In this document: one piece after another, positions 14,093-17,869 of the stretch
How the letters are laid out: every line of letters starts with the position of its first letter
Position numbering within the stretch: position 1 is the stretch's first letter
Origin: JAXDLW01 sp046262515
GTDB lineage: Bacteria > Chloroflexota > Dormibacteria > DASZGP01
DNA length: 17,869 nucleotides
Reading direction: 5' to 3'
Assembly: GCA_046262515.1 (NCBI GenBank)
Contig: JBHEMP010000034.1
Coordinates: forward strand, 1 to 17,869
The notes under the pieces: generated by a model
The model's database searches: none
Told to the model about the DNA's origin: nothing
Seen by the model: the letters and a program-made list of their open reading frames with translations, nothing else
Position numbers and translations under genes: made by a program

Positions 14093-14350
14093 TCAGGTCC
14101 TTGCGGTGGCGAACTCGGCCAGGTCCCCTTCGCTGAGGTACCCGGCGCGCATCAGCAGCTCGACGTAGGGCACATCGAGGAGGGGCGCGATCCGCCGCAG
14201 CACCCACGGCGGGGGGTTCTCCTTGTTCTTGTTCACCGACTGGTAGAAGTAGATCTGGTTGAGGTCGGCCTGGACGGCGAGCCGGTGCAGCGAAAGGCCG
14301 CGGGCCGCGCAGCGGTCCTTGAGGTAGGCGCTGAACTCGTCAGTGGACAT
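14093..14350 (-). CDS. Small XRE-family helix-turn-helix protein
   Basis: 85 residues from an ATG with GAGGG nine bases upstream. The single domain has the XRE/Cro pattern: LKDRCAARGLSLHRLAVQADL, a recognition-helix region NQIYFYQSVN, then NPPPWVLRRIAPLLDVPYVELLMRAGYLSE, the usual tail of this family. It is a probable DNA-binding regulator. It is the first gene of the run leading to dinB and faces the giant repeat gene across 141 bases, so it could act on either promoter; this is inference from position. Confidence 0.8.
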   Translation of the reverse strand: MSTDEFSAYLKDRCAARGLSLHRLAVQADLNQIYFYQSVNKNKENPPPWVLRRIAPLLDVPYVELLMRAGYLSEGDLAEFATART

Positions 14351-14394
14351 GGTTACTGGCCCTCAGTATGCATCCGCGGGGCTCCTGCTGCGCC

Positions 14395-14410
14395 GTGACA
14401 GCGGCGTCAC
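14395..14410. promoter_or_regulatory. Short inverted repeat, possible operator in the divergent intergenic region
   Basis: GTGAC-N6-GTCAC, perfect five-base arms, 45 bases upstream of the XRE gene start and about 17 bases ahead of the -35 of the plus-strand promoter. An autoregulatory site for the XRE protein is plausible. Five-base arms are common by chance in GC-rich DNA. Confidence 0.25.
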
Positions 14411-14426
14411 ACCTGTGGGACAGCCG

Positions 14427-14455
14427 TTCCCGAAATGGGGAGCGATTGTTATATT
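14427..14455 (+). promoter_or_regulatory. Candidate promoter of the giant repeat gene
   Basis: TTCCCG (14427-14432), a 17-base spacer and TATATT (14450-14455). A transcript would begin near 14462 and carry a leader of about 30 bases with GAGGT four bases before the GTG at 14492. The local AT-rich patch is conspicuous in this GC-rich DNA. Confidence 0.5.
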
Positions 14456-14491
14456 CCGGTCGAATAGGGCAATCCGGCTACCGAGGTTCTC

Positions 14492-17400
14492 GTGACACCA
14501 CAGCGCAGCTTCCAGGTCTCGGCCGCCGCATTTGTCCTGGCTGTTATCGCCCTGCTCATCGCGGGGCTCTACGCGGCTGGGATGATCGGCGGCGGAAACA
14601 AGCTCGCGCCCACGGACCGCTCGTCCCGAACGGGAAGCCTGAGGGCCGAGGGCAACCTCCACGTCGACCGCAACGCCACCATCTCGGGCAGTCTTGACGT
14701 CACGGGGGCCAGCACCCTCAACGACCTGACGGTCAACGGTGCCAGCCGGCTGACATCGGTCCACGGCACCGGCGCCGCCCAGTTCGAGTCCACGCTGACC
14801 GCCACCCAGGGGATCTTCACCGTCGGCAGCGGCCGCCCCCCGCTGGTGGTGAACAGCAGCACCCTGGTCCCGAACCTGCACGCCAACAACAGCGAACTGC
14901 TCTCGGGCCAGCCGATCAACTTCTTCATCGACACCTCCAGCAGCCCCCAGACCAAGGCGGGCGCACTCTCGGTGGGATCGCTGACCAGCGGTGGCCTGGC
15001 CGTCAACGGCTCCGGGACGGTCTCCGGACCCTTGACCATCGGGGGCCCTACGCTGTTGAACGGCGGCCTGTCCGTGCCGGGCACAGCGACCCTTGGCACG
15101 CTGAACACCACGGGTAACGCCACGGTTGGGGGCCTCACCACGCTGAATGGCAACCTGGTGGTCCCTGGGACCGCGACCCTAGGGACCCTGAATACCACCG
15201 GCAGCGCGACTGTTGGTGGCAACGCGGCCATAGGGGGGAACACCAGCGTAGGCGGCAACCTGAGCGTCAGCGGCACCTCTACGCTGGGCCAGCTCGACGT
15301 CCAGAACCTGAGCGTCGCCAACAGTGCCACCGTGGGCGGCCCGCTCTCGGTCAACGGCGCGACGTCCCTGAACAACAGCCTCAACGTGAGCGGCCCGACC
15401 ACCCTCCAGAACGGGCTCGGGGTCACCGGCAACGCCAACGTCAGCGGAACCGTCACGGCGAACACGGTCAACGCCAACAGCGGGACCATCACCACCCTGG
15501 GCTCGACGACGGCGAACATCGGGACGGTCAACGCCGGTACGGTGAACGGGAACACCGGCAACCTGACGACCTTGAACTCCACGACGGGGAACATCACCAC
15601 GCTGAACTCCAATACAGGGAACATCGGGACGGTCAATGCCACTACGGTGAACGGGAGCACCGGGAACCTGACCACGCTGAACTCGTCGACGGGGAACATC
15701 AGCACGGTAAACGGCACCACGGCCAACTTCAGTGGGCTCACCACCCTGGGCGCCCCGACCACAACTTGCCCGCCCACGGGCGCGCCGACGCTGACCGTGT
15801 GCGGCGGCGCCTTCGTCCGCGACAACCTCACGACCGGGAGCCTGACCAACACCGGGAGCTTCACGGCAACCGGACCTATCTTCGCCAACGGCGGGGTCAG
15901 CACTTCGAATGGCGGCCCCCTGAACCTCACCTCGGGCAACCTTCTCAACCCCACCGTCGCTGTGACTGGACTCCTCACAGCCAGCAACGGCGCCACGGTA
16001 AGCGGCAGCCTCCTGACGAGCAACGCAGGCTTCACTAACACAGGCAACCTGACTAGCAGCGGAGGCACCGTGAGCCTGTCCGACCTCAACGGGCACTCCC
16101 TCACGATAGGCACCAGCGGGACCACCGTGACAGGGCCACTCACGGGCAGCGGGGCCGCAACATTTGGGGGACTGGTCACCGCTAATGCCGGGGCGACCGT
16201 GAACGGTTTGCTGACCGCCAACAACGGTGCGACCGTGAACGGCAGCCTCCTTACGAGCACGGCAGGGTTCAGCAACACCGGCACGCTGACCAGCAGCGGC
16301 GGAGATGTGAGCCTCAGCAGTGGTGCCAACTCGGTGGCGATTTCCTCGGTCAGCGGGACAACGGTTTCCGGTCCTCTGACGGTGTCGGGGGCAGTGGTCG
16401 CAGCGAATGGCGCCACCATCAACGGCCTGCCCCTAGTCGCCAACGCCGGCGCCACGGTCAACGGCGGCGCACTCACGGCCACGGGTGGTGCCAGCGTCAG
16501 CGGAGGCCTCCTCACCGCTTCGAACGGCGCCACGGTAAACGGCGGCTTGCTGACCGCGACCCAGGGCTTCACCGCGTCCGGTGGGCCGGTCAATCTGAAC
16601 AGTCCCAACGGCAACGGGATTGCCATCACCGACCTCGGCGGGACGGTGGTTACCGGCCCGTTCACAGCCACCGGGGCCAAGCTCAACGGGGCTCAGACCA
16701 CCAACCTCGTCAACACGGGCACGCTGACCAGCAGCGGCGGTGATGTGAGCCTTAGTGGGTCGGTGCCCGGCAAGAGCATCACGATCGCCGCCGGCGGGAC
16801 CACGGTCGCGGGCGGGCTCACTGTCAACGGCGGGGCACTCGTGGCCAACGCGGGATTCTCCAGCAGCGGGGGCGACGCGACGATCAGATCCGCCTCGGGT
16901 ACCAATTCCGTGGCCGTGACCAACGCCGGCACCACAGTGACGGGTCCCGCGGCCGTCACAGGGACGACCAACCTCCAGGGCGCAACAACCGTTGGGACCG
17001 GGTGCTCTTCGGGAGCGATCCTGACAGTCTGCGGTGATACCAACACCAGCGGCCAGCTCACCGCCGGCGGGATCTCCAACCTGAACGGCGGGATCACGTC
17101 CTCGGTAGGCACCGTCACCGTCACAGGCAACCTCACCACAGGGGCGGGGACCCTCACCGCCAGCCAGCTGGTGTCCACCGCAGGGGTCGGCACGCCGCCC
17201 CTGGTCGTGGCGTCAACCACGCTGGTCAACAACCTGAACGCGAACTTCCTGCAGGGGCACCCCGCGAGCGACTTCATCCACAACTGCTCCGCACCAGGCA
17301 ACCCCTGTCCGCAGACGGCCAACATCAATCTCACCAGCGGCGGAACCGCCGCGACGGCGGTGCTGACCTCTACTGGCGTGGCGGATGCCCTCCAGGTGAC

Positions 17401-17869
17401 GGGCACATCGAGCTACTCCGGCCTAGCCACCCTCAACGGCGGGCTCACGGTGAACAACGCAGTCGCCACCCTCAATGCCGGCCTCACGGTGAACGGCGCA
17501 GTCGCCACCTTCAACGGAGGGCTCACCGTGGCCACCGGGACGGCCACCTTCCAGACCGGTATCTCAATTCAGAATGGTGCTACCGTCCTCCTCGCGGCGA
17601 GCGGCACGACGATCGCCCTCGGGCCAGTGACCCCGCTGACCGCCTTCACGGTGAACGCCACCACGATCTCACTCAACGGCAACACGACGGTCACCGGCAA
17701 CTCCACGGTCACAGGCGACTCGACGGTGACCGGGACCACCAACTTGAACGGCGACCTGGTCGGGCCCAAATTCGCCGGCGTGTGCGTGGCGGGCTCCCCA
17801 GGCAATCCCATCGTGGGCAGTACCGTTACCTGCCAAACCACAATCACCGGCGCCCCGCGGGTCGTCGTC
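14492..17869 (+). CDS. Giant membrane-anchored repeat protein, beta-solenoid/tail-fibre-like (3' end outside window)
   Basis: One uninterrupted frame of 1126 codons from a GTG to the window end, with no stop. Residues about 9-31 are one hydrophobic segment after a short basic start, so it is probably anchored with the remainder exported. The rest is almost wholly Gly, Thr, Asn, Ser, Val, Leu and Ala, in alternating hydrophobic/small patterns with 6- and 10-residue periods (GGNTSVGGNLSVSG; NLTTLNSTTGNITTLNSNTG), as in beta-solenoids. Larger modules recur: GATVxGxLLT near residues 500, 579 and 679, and SSGG-type segments near 522, 601, 696, 747 and 791. Eight cysteines occur as four pairs (426/437, 838/847, 932/939, 1098/1114). 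PPLVV followed by a LLxGxPxxxF-type motif occurs near 116-145 and 902-928. The C-terminus may hold a fibre-type domain, but this is not visible. Family not identified; role as adhesin, surface layer or fibre is inference. Confidence 0.82.
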   Translation, partial: MTPQRSFQVSAAAFVLAVIALLIAGLYAAGMIGGGNKLAPTDRSSRTGSLRAEGNLHVDRNATISGSLDVTGASTLNDLTVNGASRLTSVHGTGAAQFESTLTATQGIFTVGSGRPPLVVNSSTLVPNLHANNSELLSGQPINFFIDTSSSPQTKAGALSVGSLTSGGLAVNGSGTVSGPLTIGGPTLLNGGLSVPGTATLGTLNTTGNATVGGLTTLNGNLVVPGTATLGTLNTTGSATVGGNAAIGGNTSVGGNLSVSGTSTLGQLDVQNLSVANSATVGGPLSVNGATSLNNSLNVSGPTTLQNGLGVTGNANVSGTVTANTVNANSGTITTLGSTTANIGTVNAGTVNGNTGNLTTLNSTTGNITTLNSNTGNIGTVNATTVNGSTGNLTTLNSSTGNISTVNGTTANFSGLTTLGAPTTTCPPTGAPTLTVCGGAFVRDNLTTGSLTNTGSFTATGPIFANGGVSTSNGGPLNLTSGNLLNPTVAVTGLLTASNGATVSGSLLTSNAGFTNTGNLTSSGGTVSLSDLNGHSLTIGTSGTTVTGPLTGSGAATFGGLVTANAGATVNGLLTANNGATVNGSLLTSTAGFSNTGTLTSSGGDVSLSSGANSVAISSVSGTTVSGPLTVSGAVVAANGATINGLPLVANAGATVNGGALTATGGASVSGGLLTASNGATVNGGLLTATQGFTASGGPVNLNSPNGNGIAITDLGGTVVTGPFTATGAKLNGAQTTNLVNTGTLTSSGGDVSLSGSVPGKSITIAAGGTTVAGGLTVNGGALVANAGFSSSGGDATIRSASGTNSVAVTNAGTTVTGPAAVTGTTNLQGATTVGTGCSSGAILTVCGDTNTSGQLTAGGISNLNGGITSSVGTVTVTGNLTTGAGTLTASQLVSTAGVGTPPLVVASTTLVNNLNANFLQGHPASDFIHNCSAPGNPCPQTANINLTSGGTAATAVLTSTGVADALQVTGTSSYSGLATLNGGLTVNNAVATLNAGLTVNGAVATFNGGLTVATGTATFQTGISIQNGATVLLAASGTTIALGPVTPLTAFTVNATTISLNGNTTVTGNSTVTGDSTVTGTTNLNGDLVGPKFAGVCVAGSPGNPIVGSTVTCQTTITGAPRVVV
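15515..15724 (+). repeat. Two tandem 105-bp units inside the giant repeat gene
   Basis: Units 15515-15619 and 15620-15724 each encode 35 residues starting NIGTVNA and running through NGxTGNLTTLNS. They differ at scattered positions, many synonymous. Within them a ten-residue pattern N-[IL]-x-T-[LV]-N-x-x-T-G is evident. Confidence 0.75.
15992..16899 (+). repeat. Diverged larger modules of the giant repeat gene
   Basis: Copies begin at about 15992, 16229 and 16529 (spacing 237 and 300 bp, both whole codons) with GATVxGxLLT, then GF, then SSGGxVxL. Further partial copies of the SSGG segment occur at 16730 and 16862. The third copy lacks about seven residues of the pattern present in the first two. 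Confidence 0.6.

Noticed and set aside
15481..15740. CRISPR-like spacing in the short repeats
   Set aside because: The repeats are in frame, encode a decapeptide pattern and have no unrelated spacers; no cas genes are near.
14569..16686. Long minus-strand frame (705 codons) and other minus-strand frames at 15179-16096 and 16693-17406
   Set aside because: These are antisense shadows of the stop-free plus-strand repeat gene. Their Pro/Val/Leu-rich repeats mirror the Gly/Asn/Thr repeats, and no start context, domain or signal supports them.
14492..17869. Prophage tail-fibre gene
   Set aside because: No other phage structural, lysis or integration gene is in the window and the N-terminus has a membrane anchor. 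It remains possible only if sequence beyond the window shows phage genes.

Overview
The window is a dense, high-GC bacterial chromosome segment. Start codons are often GTG or TTG, and most gene junctions overlap by 4 bp or are separated by only a few bases. There are no insertion sequences, phage integrases, tRNAs, rRNAs or CRISPR repeats. GC content, overlapping starts, apparent leaderless promoters and gene mix would fit a Chloroflexota/Dormibacterota- or Actinomycetota-like lineage. That placement is inference; no marker gene here fixes it.

Layout. (1) 1-4702, plus strand: a tight operon of folB (5' truncated by the window edge), larC, folD, folC and a membrane-anchored PHP-like protein. 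It combines late folate and one-carbon metabolism with a nickel-pincer cofactor gene and a PHP domain that appears to have lost several metal-binding histidines. (2) 4706-9412, minus strand: a probable four-gene unit, transcribed from a promoter near 9464-9492. It encodes a small charged protein, a TPR/CAP/Ig-like lipoprotein, a long-chain polyprenyl diphosphate synthase with a 165-residue N-terminal extension, and a UbiA/MenA-type prenyltransferase. The last two fit quinone (probably menaquinone) side-chain synthesis and attachment. (3) 9550-11404: a membrane GAF sensor histidine kinase, followed by three consecutive hairpins, the last an intrinsic terminator. (4) 11467-12440: convergent molybdenum cofactor genes, a mogA/moaB-family gene (plus) and moaC (minus). 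moaC overlaps a stand-alone response regulator upstream of it. (5) 12437-14350, minus strand: XRE-type regulator, DNA polymerase IV (dinB), response regulator and moaC, all in one direction. (6) 14492-17869, plus strand: an open frame of at least 1126 codons that runs off the window. It encodes a membrane-anchored, Gly/Thr/Asn/Ser-rich repeat protein that looks like a beta-solenoid or tail-fibre-like surface protein.

How the genes relate. Regions 1 and 2 are core cofactor and lipid metabolism with unexpected passengers (larC, the degenerate PHP protein, the CAP lipoprotein). The histidine kinase and response regulator lie about 1.2 kb apart on opposite strands with the two molybdenum cofactor genes between them, so pairing is possible but unproven. 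The giant repeat protein is the least ordinary object: it has its own candidate promoter, two classes of internal repeat, four spaced cysteine pairs and two copies of a motif familiar from phage tail fibres. No complete defence system or biosynthetic cluster is visible.
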